DNA from: Lamellibrachia columna
Lineage: Eukaryota > Annelida > Polychaeta > Sabellida > Siboglinidae
Assembly: GCA_963662155.1 (NCBI GenBank)
Contig: OY759273.1
Location: 31,922,536-31,986,535 of the forward strand
Direction of reading: 5' to 3'
Length of the DNA stretch: 64,000 bases
Positions within the stretch are counted from its first letter, which is position 1. Each line of letters begins with the position of its first letter. A program made the position numbers and the translations under genes. Shown here in pieces: positions 13,482 to 54,887 of this stretch. Under the pieces are notes generated by a model. The model did not search any database and was not told where the DNA came from. It worked only from the letters and a program-made list of their open reading frames with translations.

Positions 13482-13846
13482 TACAGTTGCTTTGTGCATG
13501 CACAATAATTCCCGGCTGGTCTGTCATACAGTTGCTTTGTGCATGCACAATAATTCCCGGCTGGTCTGTCATACAGTTGCTTTGTGCATGCACAATAATT
13601 CCCGGCTGGTCTGTCATACAGTTGCTTTGTGCATGCACAATAATTCCCGGCTGGTCTGTCATACAGTTGCTTTGTGCATGCACAATAATTCCCGGCTGGT
13701 CTGTCATACAGTTGCTTTGTGCATGCACAATAATTCACGGCTGGTCTGTCATACAGTTGCTTTGTGCATGCACAATAATTCCCGGCTGGTCTGTCATACA
13801 GTTGCTTTGTGCATGCACAATAATTCCCGGCTGGTCTGTCATACAT
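13482..13846. repeat. 45-nt minisatellite with a perfect palindromic core (8 copies)
   Basis: Eight nearly identical 45-base units are built around the palindrome TTGTGCATGCACAA, followed by TAATTCCCGGCTGGTCTGTC. One unit has CACGG instead of CCCGG. As 45 is a multiple of three, several frames stay open on both strands, but these are repeat artefacts rather than a protein gene. A diverged half unit near 13190-13230 may be the seed. Confidence 0.95.
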
Positions 13847-13849
13847 TTA

Positions 13850-15060
13850 GCACAAATACAGAGTCAGCTGCACGAGTGTGGTTCAAAATATGTTAGCAAT
13901 TTGTCAACGATTAATGTTTGTTTCCTTCCCAGAACAATAAGGCTCAAACTGAGTGCACTGGTATAACATATATTAACTTTACAATGCCTGATGTTCACAG
14001 TTGTTTGTAGGAGAGTGTTGCGGTGATCAGTAACCACTGCAGTTTTTGATAGAATGCTAATGAAAGCATACATATCAATACTAGAGGAAGTAGTAGTATC
14101 ATCATCTGAAAGCATTTAAATTCCTCTGCATGATGCGGAATTAACAAAAGGTTACTCGTTTTATGTTATGGTTATCTACAAGTATACATAATAAAAATAT
14201 AAGTGTTTAAGCTTCAACCCATACATTTCTTAGTTTCTGCATATCTGTATATGTTTCCCCACATAAATGCATTTTAATGTGTGACTTTGGTGAGACTATT
14301 TTGCAACCTTTCCCCGTGAAATCACCCTTTGGAGAAAATACGGCGATGTTTTACGCACGTTTTTATTATTCGCACATTATACAAATTTGAACGTCAACAA
14401 ACCTGATTTGCGATGGGCTAAACCAATTGAGGATGATCGAGTTTTAAGTGAAGCACGACCGGCTTTCCGCCATGTTGAGAAAAGAATATTTAAACAAAAT
14501 ATAAGTAAATCGTCGAGTCATTCCTAATGTCGAAGGAATTAGTGCAAGTTGTAAAAACAGAAGAGTATAAATGTCACAGGCAGGTATTAGTAACGCGACA
14601 CGTTGTCGTTGGTTGTAGCGCGTTGCTAGAATGCAAAAACGCACTGCAACCACACCAAGGCGGCGTTATTTAAATTAACCTTTCAGACTATCTTGGGATT
14701 TTGTTTCTACAACCGCGTATTTTTATGATGAGTGGGGACAGTTTCACGTTGACTTTGAAAGCTTTTATTGAAAGCTTTGCTTTTCTTGGAACCCTTTACT
14801 GCTTTGAAACAGTACAGTACGAGCCATGGTAACCGAAATGGCAACATAAATTAACAGACACAGAAAAAAATAGGCTATCACTTATCAAGTAAGCAAAAAG
14901 ACTCGAGGATTATCTCACAGCTGCAAAACAAACCAAATTCACCGCAGCAGCACTAAAAGGTTTCTATGGATAATACTGGCGGTGCTTTCCCTTGGTTTCC
15001 TTCCTAGTGTTTTACAAGAGACACCATCTCACGGAAATGCATTTTCCTGATTATGACCTA
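13850..15060. other. Gene-free stretch
   Basis: No exon or known repeat was recognised. The DNA is AT-rich. Confidence 0.3.
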
Positions 15061-15090
15061 TGTGATTAAAAACATTTGCTTGCTTTTCTG

Positions 15091-15518
<428 letters not shown>

Positions 15519-15962
15519 CTTTTCTGTCACTTAATTCACCTTGCACCTATTCTCTTTTGGCCTAGTGGCTCGTGAGGATGCAGTACACTCTCTCCAGCTT
15601 ATTCTGTCTTAGATCACCTGTTTGGCTTCGTTCTGCGTTTTGTCTTTTTCAACTGTGTTTTTTCCCGCCAGTCTGTCGTTGGGCGACCACTTACCGTTCG
15701 CCTTCAGGTGTCCATGCTAGAGCCGTATTCCTAGTTACTTCCAAGTTATTTCCAGCATTCGGCAACATTCTACTAATTTACTAGTCTGTATATGTCGTAG
15801 TTTCTATAATTTGAAGATGTTACGAGGTCTCATTTAACTAGTCAGTCAGGCAGTGACTGTCTTCTCTCATTTTTAGTAGGCGTCCGATCCCATTCCGTCT
15901 TCTTTTCCTTACGCCTGTGTTTACCTTCTTCGATGAGCTTCGTCGTCATTTAATTACAATAA

Positions 15963-15974
15963 TTTTACTTGCAG
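15963..15974 (+). promoter_or_regulatory. Splice acceptor before the neuropeptide exon
   Basis: The T-rich TTTTACTTGCAG ends at 15974 and opens the frame carrying the leader peptide. It suggests that the 5' UTR, or the very start of the signal peptide, is on an upstream exon. Confidence 0.5.
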
Positions 15975-15984
15975 AAACTCTCTG

Positions 15985-16323
15985 ATGATCGTCTTTACGT
16001 TGTATGCCCTGGCGCTACATTGTGTCAAAGAAAGCAAGGCCGTTTCACTGCGGGGCGATGCCGAGAAGATGAATTTCGCGTCGAAGACGACTGCGAGAGA
16101 GGCGTGGGGTGAAGGACGTGACCGCGTGTTGGTTGCCGCAGAAGACAAACGTGGCGCCTGGGAAAGGGAATCGATCTGTAGACAAATATGTGCTTTTTGT
16201 GGCCGTCATATGGCGCGACGAGTGTCAGCGCTGTGTAGCGACGAGTGTCAATGGAATGGCGATTCCTATCGGGCGTGTTTCACTCTTTGGTCCATATCGC
16301 AGTACAACGCCAGAGGCAAGTGA
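15985..16323 (+). CDS. Eclosion-hormone-like neuropeptide precursor (last exon)
   Basis: The 112-residue frame has the layout of a secreted peptide precursor. A hydrophobic leader (residues 1-12, MIVFTLYALALH) is followed by a polar spacer, a Lys-Arg convertase site at 55-56, and a 56-residue C-terminal peptide. The six cysteines (65, 69, 72, 84, 88, 98) are spaced C-x3-C-x2-C-x11-C-x3-C-x9-C. This is within one residue per loop of the eclosion hormone pattern as I remember it (x3, x2, x11-12, x3, x9-10). Eclosion hormones are secreted neuropeptides that act through receptor guanylyl cyclases in arthropods; EH-type precursors are also known from echinoderms. A splice acceptor (TTTTACTTGCAG, ending 15974) lies 10 bases upstream of the ATG, so a 5' exon probably exists; I did not find it. 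The frame stays open to that acceptor. An internal Arg-Arg (78-79) lies between Cys3 and Cys4. The family call is inference from spacing and processing site; another cysteine-rich peptide is possible. Confidence 0.6.
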   Translation: MIVFTLYALALHCVKESKAVSLRGDAEKMNFASKTTAREAWGEGRDRVLVAAEDKRGAWERESICRQICAFCGRHMARRVSALCSDECQWNGDSYRACFTLWSISQYNARGK

Positions 16324-17100
16324 ACGTGATGGAACGTACGATGTCGTCGTGATTTGTCGGCTTACAATACGCCAACAAAGCGCATGCTGCCAAAACTACA
16401 CATCGTTCACGGAAAACGGAAATGACACAGTCAGTCGAAATGATCCTGTGTCTGTGATTGGACTTACTTCGCTTGCTTAATTGCCGTTATTCATTGAAGA
16501 AGATCACCTTTTTCACATGTCCTTATGCATTGCAATATATTTCTTGGAAAAAGTAAAAGAATATTTGTGCACAATGTCTATCTCTGTATAAATGCCTTTG
16601 TTTGATCCGATTAACATGGCATTGTTATAGTCTGGGACGAGTCTCACGGCGCATGTCCATATATGTGCTAAGGAATATTGCCAGATGTCTTAAGAATCGC
16701 CGGAAATTCTACCTATTCTTACCTTTTATAGACTCTGGACTCTTTTATATGACTCTGGGAGTCATTCTAGAAGCTATGTCATTTCAACAGCGATGCTAAA
16801 ATGAAGTAATTGTACTTTTTTATCAGATCGTGTACTCACACACGATATTGATTCACAGAATATAACACATGCTTCATATACACGTTTACCAAGATTTAAC
16901 AAGAGTGCCATCTAAACCAGATGGTAGTGGAAGCCACTGGCTATGGAGAGTTCAACAATGTTTCACTTATGTAATCCGCTATTGCGAGATATCTGTCAAT
17001 TTTGTTCTAAGCATATTTACTCTGCTGGCATTTACAATTTTGCACAATAATTTGCTCCATTCATTTATCGTCGTATGTGAGAACGAATTCGTTCTTATAG
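16324..17100. other. Downstream of the neuropeptide exon, nothing recognised
   Basis: This probably includes the 3' UTR of the peptide gene. I see no AATAAA close to the stop and no further exon. Confidence 0.3.
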
Positions 17101-17154
17101 CTAATATACACTGTTCTTGTGTTAACGCTACTACGTGTCTTCTAACTATGTTAC

Positions 17155-17245
17155 CTTCCTTAAGTTCGAAAGGACAGCATGAGGATTCGAACCCGGGTTC
17201 TCCCGGGTGCGGGTCCTACGTACTACCCGCTACGACACGGAGCCC
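17155..17245 (-). repeat. tRNA-derived sequence (SINE head or pseudo-tRNA)
   Basis: On the minus strand there is an A-box-like TAGCGGGTAGTACG followed by a perfect B box, GGTTCGAATCC, in the order expected for a Pol III promoter. The T-stem and acceptor stem do not pair properly: the sequence 3' of the B box does not complement either partner. A functional tRNA is therefore unlikely, and a tRNA-derived SINE remnant is the better reading. Confidence 0.45.
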
Positions 17246-17299
17246 CACACGGGGTGAGCTTGCCTCTGCGATTTATGGATACATGCAAACTAAATATGA

Positions 17300-17936
17300 A
17301 GTCTAGTCAGATCGGCTTCGAGTCATGGGAATCTGCTACTGGAGACAGCGACCACTAGAGGCGGATTGTGTGGAGTTTAATATCTGGGAAGTAGATGAGG
17401 AGAAACGAACTGCGGTTGGAACAGAGACGACGTTGGAGAGAAAGGCCATCGACTGCCATGTCTCTACAACTAACTGGCTTCACCTCAGGCATATGTAACA
17501 GAGACTGCCACTGAAGGGTCGGTCTAGTCAGTCACTGCAGATAATGTGCTAAAGAACACTGATTATCATAGATGGCGCTGCCCATTATGTCTCGAGACAG
17601 ATGGATGATAATGAATGCGCTATATTGGTCCGACCTGATCATGTTTACTCCTTACGTAGGCATATAAACTCTTTTTGTAATTTTTAATAATACCTTCCAG
17701 TTTTTGGTCAAAGCTTGTTTGGAAATACCTCATTTTATTTATAGCTGTATTAAGCGCCCACATAAAAGTGCGTTTTTTCATATATTTGTGGGGCGCCGCT
17801 ATCGGTGTTCAAATCCATTCACACTGCTCGCACATACACAGAGAACAAGAAACGTTTCAATCATGTATTGTTCTCTGTCTTAACGACTATAATGAGGATT
17901 TGTGTATATTAAAAATGCATTACATTTACAACAGTT
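17300..17936. other. Gene-free stretch
   Basis: No exon or recognisable repeat. Confidence 0.3.
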
Positions 17937-17937
17937 T

Positions 17938-18093
17938 TGCTCTTTAACTAATGCTGATTACAATTGTCTCCTCTTTAACTAATGCTGATTACAATTGTCT
18001 CCGCTTTAACTAATGTTGATTACAATTGTCTCCTCTTTAACTAATGCTGATTAGAGTTGTCTCCGCTTTAACTAATGCTGATTACAGATGTCT
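17938..18093. repeat. 31-nt minisatellite (5 copies)
   Basis: The unit CTCTTTAACTAATGCTGATT + ACAATTGTCTC is repeated five times with CTC/CGC and GC/GT substitutions. Confidence 0.9.
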
Positions 18094-18217
18094 TCTCTTT
18101 ATCTCCCAACGTTGTCAGCCCAATTCATATCTGGCGTTTTCATGTATAAGTTCCCCTAGTCATTTGAACATGTAATTGTTGTTCCTTAGATGGCTTAAGC
18201 ATCTCTATATGTACACT

Positions 18218-18269
<52 letters not shown>

Positions 18270-18294
18270 CTCACTCACTCACGCACGCACGCAC
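18218..18294. repeat. (ACGC)n microsatellite
   Basis: A near-pure ACGC tetranucleotide array with a short (TCAC) interruption near 18270-18282. Arrays of the same motif or its complement occur at 37456-37520, 60966-61078 and 61316-61391. Confidence 0.95.
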
Positions 18295-18299
18295 GTAAA

Positions 18300-20525
18300 C
18301 TTGCGCGCACACCCTTCTCTTTGTATGTTGTTTATCATAAAATACCAATTGATTTCTTTTTGCAGCAACAATCCCACAGTCCTGAGGCAGACTGTTTCCG
18401 TATTGATCGATGAAAACATTAACTTTTGTAACGTGGTGATTTCTTAAGTATGTTACAGTTAAACAAGTTACCCTCAAAGTGGGGATTCGTTCCACCCCCC
18501 CCCCCCTCCCCTCCGAGGAGGGCACAGTCTATGAAACAACAACTGCACTCATGTTGGAGTTGAACATTGAACGACATTTACAAAATCATTTCATTACAGC
18601 GAATCGTATCCTCTATGAAAATGTTCGATAACAATCACTCATCACGGGCAATCCTCATTTTCCTAAGGAATATTTTTTTAATTCGACAAAACACAGCATT
18701 AAAAAATAAAGCTTGCATGCATTGACATTCGAAACATCAAACGTTTAACAAACTGCTTCATTTTTGGTATAGTTACAACCTTATAAACCAAATTGTCACG
18801 TCTGTAACGGTGGGGGGGGGGGCAACTCTAAAAACGTCCGTGCGTCTGCCGATTGCAATCAAATGAAAAATCTACTATTGCGGTGCTAAATACATTAACT
18901 TTTGTAAAGTATCCGTTGTGAAAGTACTCGGAAAAAATGCGTTGTCCCAGAAACATTCTTATGCCCATATTTTTGTTCATTCACATTATTCGTTTTAACA
19001 GTAAATTGTACAATATGTTGGTTAAATAGGTCAAGTTCTCACTGCTGGCTGCCTACAGAGGTGATAAGTAACAGCGCAAAAAACGGTACATCTACAACTT
19101 TTCATTCTGCAAAAATAACGAAAAAACGGCAGTTTTACTGACGTAGCAGTAGACTTGGCACCTCTGGCCGCCTGTGTCACCAGTAAGTTGAGACTAATCG
19201 ATATATGAAAAGAAGAACAAGAAAAAGTAGAGTTTATTCCTCGATACTCGGAGTATATACAGTAATATAAAGAAAGAAAGAAAGAAAGAAAGAAAGAAGA
19301 AGAAAACGCGTCCGAACTCACACGTTGACGATCTGTACGTTGGCCGGCGAGAAGGCTATACTATTATGACGTAACGTAATGATCGAAATGTGAACGTCAC
19401 TTCCGGTATGTTAAATGGCGATATCTAAGCGAACGAAATAAAAGTCACATCGGGTAAGTGCGGGCAAGAACATGAACATGCACATGAACATGAACATGAA
19501 CATGCAACTGATAAGAGTTCGCACAGCCTATTTCGATATGTTACACACCAGATAGCGCCATCAAAGTACCATTATATTGCGTGGCAACGCCAACATCCCG
19601 CGCACCAGAAATTCGAACACCTGCAGGCGGTTTTGGGATAACGAGATGTATATGAAGTTTTTGACAAGTTTGCTGTAATGTTTCTACACGTGAAGTTAGT
19701 TGGTCACACTATGATGCGTTTGTGGATAGTAAATCATACTAGGTAAACGCGTTGCTTATTAAAATGTATAAGCTAAACAATTGGCATAAACAGGGAAATC
19801 AAAGCTGCCCTTGCAAAATGTTGTCAAATTTATGACGCTGGTATGACAAGAGCGCGCACGGAACAACCGGCCAAGAATGCGAGCACTTGTGCTATATTAC
19901 CGCAGGCGTGTCTTTATATAATAATTATTAAACAAAGTTGGATCGAATTCGCAATAATTGTTCATCGTGATCATCTAAATTCCCTATCATTCCATATTGG
20001 GAATTTATGTTTTCATTTGAGGCTTAGACAAGCGATCATGCAGGACAAGCTTATTTTAATAGACCATTTTAATTATTAAATTCTTCGTGTTTCCAAAATA
20101 AACACATGGATTGCATATTTAACAATTCTCACGAACGAATTGTTTGCAGCAATACAACACTTTGTGCCATGCTTTGCGGACCGTATAAAATGTGTGCGCT
20201 CTTATACAGACTTGTGCTCGCTCTTAGACGGCTGACAGTCTAAGAACGTGCATTTGGAGAATTACTCAGTCAATAGCTATTGTAATTATCAACTTTCTTC
20301 GGTGAAACCTATTCTATTCTACTTATAAGATAAGCATGAACACATGTTCTTCGCGTCATGCAACGCTTTGAGTTTTCGTTACATCGTTTCACTTTTATAC
20401 GCAGTTGAACGTTAAGGTGCGCGATCTTATCCGCACCCCCTATAGCGTTTTTCTCGCTCATTCCGTCGTAAGAAAAACTTGGGACGTCAATGCATTCCGA
20501 TTTACGCACCTATATTACACAAGCG
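18300..20525. other. Gene-free stretch with small simple repeats
   Basis: It holds a short (AAAG)n run at 19271-19300 and an imperfect (CATGAA)n run at 19471-19504. A tract of nine or more G at 18812-18822 and a C tract at 18497-18506 are also present. No gene was recognised. Confidence 0.4.
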
Positions 20526-20530
20526 TCTGT

Positions 20531-20886
20531 CAACAGCAGTGTTTCTTGGTACAGTAGAGCCCGCATAACCGAATCAATAGAATCAAAATTGCTCTGATCC
20601 GAGCGATTCTATTAAGCGGAGTTCACTGTATTGCGAGCGACCATTCCGAGTCTCTGTGGCACTGGCCTGAGACGCCAGGGGACACGTCACCGAGGGTCTC
20701 CCTCACTTCAGTTGCCGTCGCTGTTGACATCCAGGTTAAGCGGCCAGATACCACCGCTTGCAATGCAATGGACTCCGCTTAATTGAATCACTTTGGATCA
20801 GAGCAATTTGATTCTCGTTAGCGGCTGATTCACTGGTCCACGATTATGTTATGCGGGGAGTACTACACCAAGAAACACTGTTGTTG
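20531..20886. mobile_element. TIR element/MITE with long inverted repeats (pogo/Tigger-like ends)
   Basis: The left arm begins CAACAGCAGTGTTTCTTGG and continues with a 'CAGTAGAGCCCGCATAACCG' type stretch, 'AATTGCTCTGATCC' and 'TTAAGCGGAGT'. The right arm, complemented, reads CAGTGTTTCTTGGTGTAGTA, CCCCGCATAA, AATTGCTCTGATCC, TTAAGCGGAGTC. Arms of about 110 bases surround a short unique centre. 'CAGTAGAGCCCGC..TAACCGAA' resembles pogo/Tigger termini. There is no coding content. Confidence 0.7.
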
Positions 20887-21500
20887 GTGATCGCAACATG
20901 TACACGCATAGTGAAAGGCAGTGTTAGTTGAACCATTTTTCATTTTTTTTTATATATATGGCGCAATCATATTAGTAATAAAACATAGTTTTTATTCTCA
21001 TCCACTATGATTATTCGTATATCATTGTATACCAACATCATATATCTAGTATGCGTAGATAATTATGTATAGTTGATTCAAATAGGGTGTGGGGTAAGTT
21101 GGGCCACTGTGAAGCGTGAGTTGGGCACATGCTTTATTTGTATAATTTACATAGGCCTTGCACTAACAAATCATAACAACTCAGTCAACACACTTACCCA
21201 ATGGGTACAACACGTCTCTGAGAAGTCTACACGCTCTGTCGGTGTACTCACCAATATACAAAAACAAAAACATACTTTTAACTCACCTTTAAATGCAAAT
21301 TTAGACCAATTGTTGTTCATTAAAACGACACACAAAATGAGATAATTGAACAGTTCTCAGGATAGATCGTCTTCATGATCAAACAATTCTTTATCATATC
21401 CAAAATGTATTTGCTTACCAGTAGAGTAGTACCTTATCGGGATGACTTTATCAGTACTAATGACGATGACCTTTTGGTAGGATGACGTCATCATCACAGT
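20887..21500. other. Gene-free stretch
   Basis: AT-rich; the open frame at 21073-21345 has no recognisable domain. Confidence 0.3.
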
Positions 21501-21504
21501 ACCC

Positions 21505-23110
21505 CCCCCCCATTCTGGTGAACGTGTACGTTGATCACTTAGAGCAACAAATCCAAGGAACTGGAAGCTTTATGTGGACGATGTACTTGGCCTAGTACAC
21601 ACAGGAAAAGCAGAAGAACCACAGCATATGAACGCACAAGAGAAGACGAAGAAAGAACAGCCATTCCTTAATGCAACATTTAGGGGAGAGTTGCCGGGAT
21701 TGGGACCACTAACAATAAACCTGGATATAGACGCGAAAACAAATTAAATTGATGCAAACAATACACTAACATAGAGTTTATATTTTATTTTCAACAACAA
21801 GCTATTAATCACAAGAAAACCATTGATGAATTTAGAAAAATATTAATTAAAAAAACAACAACAAAAACGGTCCAATCGATTGGACCACCCAATATCTTCG
21901 ATCGGACCAAAAGTAAAATGATTTTATATAGGACTAAGCATAACAACATTCTGGACGGATGTCGCTTTTCTGTACGCCACATTACGAATTTCGGCGACTT
22001 GCCATGTTGTCACTGGTCTGCCGACATGTTCTCTCATCCACATCCTCAATGCATCATCGTAGTATTTTCCAAACGGTCCGAAAAAATGCCCCATCCAAAG
22101 GCTGGAATCGGTGAGTCGTATGTGGTGGAAGTGAGACCATGACCACGCCAGCTTCCGGAGTCATCTCAGTTGCAGCCAAATTCTTTGTGTAGGTCACGTG
22201 GCTATCGAGTATGAGCACAACAGTCTCCTCCTTCGTTGGTTTAACAAAATCTACGAAATGTCACAGCCAAGTAACAAACTCCTCATTGGACATCCAGCCT
22301 TTACCCCCGGAGGTCCACCATTTGTCAGTTCTATTTTCATCCTCGTCCTTATATGACCGTTGTCACTAAATTTATATAAATCCTAATAAAGTCTTTTGTA
22401 GTCCGACACATTTACCTATGACCAAATGTGTTCTGTTACAAGTTCCCTCGATTGGACCACTTAGCAAATTCCTTTATTTGCATTACTATAATTGCTCCCT
22501 TGTTTAATATTACTTTCTGGTAATCAATAAACTGCGTTGGAATAATTACACGCATCTAATGATGGCACACCCTTATGTGGGTCACTGGTCCAATTGTGGT
22601 AACTGCAGTGGTCCAATCGAGGAATGTCACGTGTTAAAAATATTGCATTGTCATCACAAGCAGACGACATCCACTTAAAATTGTTTATTACCGCCACATA
22701 TGTTGGGCTCCTATACTCTTGATGGACACACATTTTCGCTTGTATGTATGACAAGGGTGCTGTACTGATAACTGATCGCGGCCTGATCATTATGTCGGGA
22801 ACACAGAAAACCTACTTTCAGTAATAAATATTTCGAGGAACTGGTCCAAACCCGGCAACTCTCCCCTACTAGAAAGGACGATGACAGTGTTAAGTCCACA
22901 GCATACACAAAAGAAGACCCACACTGACCAGTATCTGAACTTCGCGTCTCACCACCTCAGAACGCGCATGAACAGGTGTGAGACGATAACTTCTGAGGAA
23001 GGGAATAAGAAGGAAGAAGAGGAACACTCAATAGGAGCTCTTAGAATGTCCGGCTATGCGTCCGTGTTCTCTCACATATATACGCCGCTGTATATTAAGC
23101 ACTGTGTTGC
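21505..23110 (+). mobile_element. Penelope-like retroelement fragment (RT), split by a DNA transposon
   Basis: The left piece (21510-21680) encodes an RT active-site stretch, 'KLYVDDVLGLV', then 'QPFLNATF'. The right piece (22869-23100) continues with 'TRKDDDSV', then after a frameshift 'KKTHTDQYLNFASHHL'. That order (YVDD, then LPFLD-like, then KPTHTDQYL-SHH) is the Penelope-like RT signature. Removing 21683-22866 and one TA rejoins the frame exactly at NATF/TRKDD. The copy is dead: truncated on both sides and frameshifted near 22905. Confidence 0.8.
21683..22866 (-). mobile_element. pogo-like (Tc1/mariner superfamily) transposon remnant
   Basis: The inverted ends are GGGGAGAGTTGCCGGGATTG and, complemented, GGGGAGAGTTGCCGGGTTTG. 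They are flanked by a TA duplication (21681-21682, 22867-22868). The minus strand between about 22330 and 21920 encodes a DDE_1-type transposase segment: 'GWMSNEEFVTWL', 'VVLILDSHVTYTKN', 'VSLPPHTTHRFQPLD' and 'FFRTVWKYYDDALRMWMREH'. These contain the second catalytic Asp and the PPHTTH-PLD signature. At least one in-frame stop follows FVTWL and the ends of the gene are missing, so it is inactive. Confidence 0.85.
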
Positions 23111-23207
23111 ACGAAGAGAAAAGGCAGATGTAAGTTTTTCTAGTCAAAGCGGCGTCCGTGGATAGCTACGATGTTGCTATGATTTAGCTAACGTACATAT
23201 GTTATGC

Positions 23208-23920
23208 TATAATAGTTACGCGTTTAGTTAGATAGTAACACGTTGATATACTAATCAATGAAAACGCGAAGATATCGACGCGTTGATATATCAACAAATG
23301 AAAACGCGAAGATAGTTACGCATTGAATTGGATAGTAACGCGTTGATCTGTCAACCAATGACAACTCGTTTAGCTACGCATCAGGTGGTGAACCAATGAA
23401 AGTTCGTCTTAGTTACGCATAATGAACAACAATAGGCGGTAATTTATGTGCTAGTAAGGCGGTAATTTACAGCTATATGCTGGCAACATACTGCTCAATG
23501 TAGGCCTACATTAAGACATGCATATTAACCCCCGTAGCTTCGGACATGATAATAGTAGCTATGCAACGCACAAATGATTGTCGTTTGCTGCTATCTCTAT
23601 TCAATGTAACATGGGTGTTGTACGTTTTATGTGAATAATTGTTATCTTAAAAACGCTAGGCCCTACAATTCAAGATGCCCCAACACTGTTACTATGTTTC
23701 ATAATCGTATTCTCTGCTTGTTTTATATTGTTTAAAGTAATTCACACAATGAAATGCACTGAATAGAGTATAACCTTACTTGAAATATCCTGTGCTCAGA
23801 CCGGGCACGCGTTGAAAGTTTGGTATGTAAGAAATGAAAAAAATTAAATGCGTAACTATCTTCGCGTTTTCATTGGTTGATACGCGTTACTATATAATCC
23901 AACGCGTAACTATAACCATG
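23208..23920. mobile_element. TIR element with tandem subterminal repeats
   Basis: The left end (TAGTTACGCGTTTAG...ATAGTAAC...AATGAAAACGCGAAGAT) matches the complement of the right end (TAGTTACGCGTTGGA...ATAGTAACGCGTATCAACC...AATGAAAACGCGAAGATAG) over about 80 bases. On the left the repeat is duplicated in tandem about three times (23208-23420), as in elements with iterated subterminal transposase-binding sites. No coding sequence was found. It lies about 640 bases upstream of the STAP-like start codon. Confidence 0.7.
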
Positions 23921-24368
23921 TTTAACGCGCTATCGGCTTGCCACAGTATATATATACCCTATACTTCAACTTGAAAAGGGTATATTTTTGACAAAAGTGT
24001 CAAACCTGTTTAGGGCAGCGGGTCAGTTAGATAAATAATCAAGGTTGGTGTACTGCACGGCAATGTAATAAGTCCCCCGTGCATATAATTCACAATCACC
24101 GTAATTCCATCAATAAACATTAAAGCCTTTCATAATTTCATCTTATTTAATATTATACGAATCGGTTGGGACAATCATACAACCGTTCAGACAAACAACT
24201 AAGCCATTCCTCTGCAAACGGACAAACAACCAAACCTGCTGCGACTGCCGTACAATGCACAGGTATGGCGCCGGTAAATTGCACGTGCTTTTGTTATGGT
24301 GATTAGCTCACGGCTTCCGGCTTGTCGTCCAATCAAAACGAAGGTACCTGTCATCGAAGTTGGGCGTA

Positions 24369-24414
24369 GGTGAAGTTTATGAGTAGGCCTAGTTCGATCC
24401 TCATAAGTTTCACC
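24369..24414. promoter_or_regulatory. Inverted repeat in the 5' region of the STAP-like gene
   Basis: GGTGAAGTTTATGAG (24369-24383) is mirrored by CTCATAAGTTTCACC (24400-24414), 13 of 15 pairing, with a 16-base loop. It lies 140-190 bases upstream of the ATG and could be a palindromic factor site or an RNA hairpin in the 5' UTR. Its function is not established. Confidence 0.4.
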
Positions 24415-24494
24415 TTTTAGCGCGATCGAACATCTTACTCACTTAACATGTTGGTAATTTGTTGATGTGATACCAACGACTTTGGAAACAATCA

Positions 24495-24509
24495 ATGGTG
24501 AATCAATAG
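24495..24509 (+). promoter_or_regulatory. Short uORF upstream of the STAP-like start
   Basis: ATGGTGAATCAATAG is a five-codon upstream frame if transcription starts before 24495. A second upstream ATG at 24549 (ATGAAACATGG) overlaps the main start out of frame. Both would lower initiation at 24556. The transcription start is not known, so whether these are in the mRNA is inferred. Confidence 0.35.
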
Positions 24510-24555
24510 AAATAAGTACTGTTATTGAAGAGGTCGCGAAGTTTTTCAATGAAAC

Positions 24556-54168
<29,613 letters not shown>

Positions 54169-54465
54169 CCATGTGACGGACATCTACAACATAGCAGAGC
54201 ATTGCCACAGGTCTTGCCACAGACATAACTGACTGGGAGGACTGGCTGCGATCACAATGTTACAGAACCGCCACAGAGGGTTGGGCAATTGGGCTGCCCA
54301 AACAGACTGTGGGCTGCCCAGTGTTTCTGTTCACCTTCAGGTATAACTACTGCAGAACTTGACTTTATAGGGGACAGTTGAAGAGATTGGCCAGAGTTTG
54401 GCCAACAGGTTACTGTATCCATTTCTCAGTAGCGAATTATGCCAAAAAGCATGTAAATCCAGGGG

Positions 54466-54498
<33 letters not shown>

Positions 54499-54516
54499 AT
54501 ATATATATGTATATAA

Positions 54517-54579
<63 letters not shown>

Positions 54580-54693
54580 GATATATTATATATGTATATA
54601 TATATATAATATATATATATATATATCAACATGCCAGTACCATATCTCTGACAGCAACAATGATAATGCGTCAACAAAATATGTATATATATG

Positions 54694-54733
<40 letters not shown>

Positions 54734-54845
54734 CACTATGTATGAAACTTGCCATTGGACAAGACCAGTGATAAATATAATGTAAATCTATATACACCTT
54801 TATACACTGAAATAATAAAAATGATGATATGCACAGATAACTTAC

Positions 54846-54887
<42 letters not shown>

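Noticed and set aside
13482..13846. Possible CRISPR array (regular repeats)
   Set aside because: Units are directly adjacent with no unique spacers, and the DNA is eukaryotic.
13427..13966. Long overlapping open frames on both strands at 13.3-13.97 kb
   Set aside because: They come from a 45-nt tandem repeat (divisible by three); no start context, splice sites or domain.
16109..16480. 123-codon frame overlapping the neuropeptide frame
   Set aside because: Out of frame with the six-cysteine precursor and lacks a leader or any domain; taken as a shadow.
17155..17245. Functional tRNA gene on the minus strand
   Set aside because: A- and B-box-like sequences are present, but acceptor and T stems do not pair.
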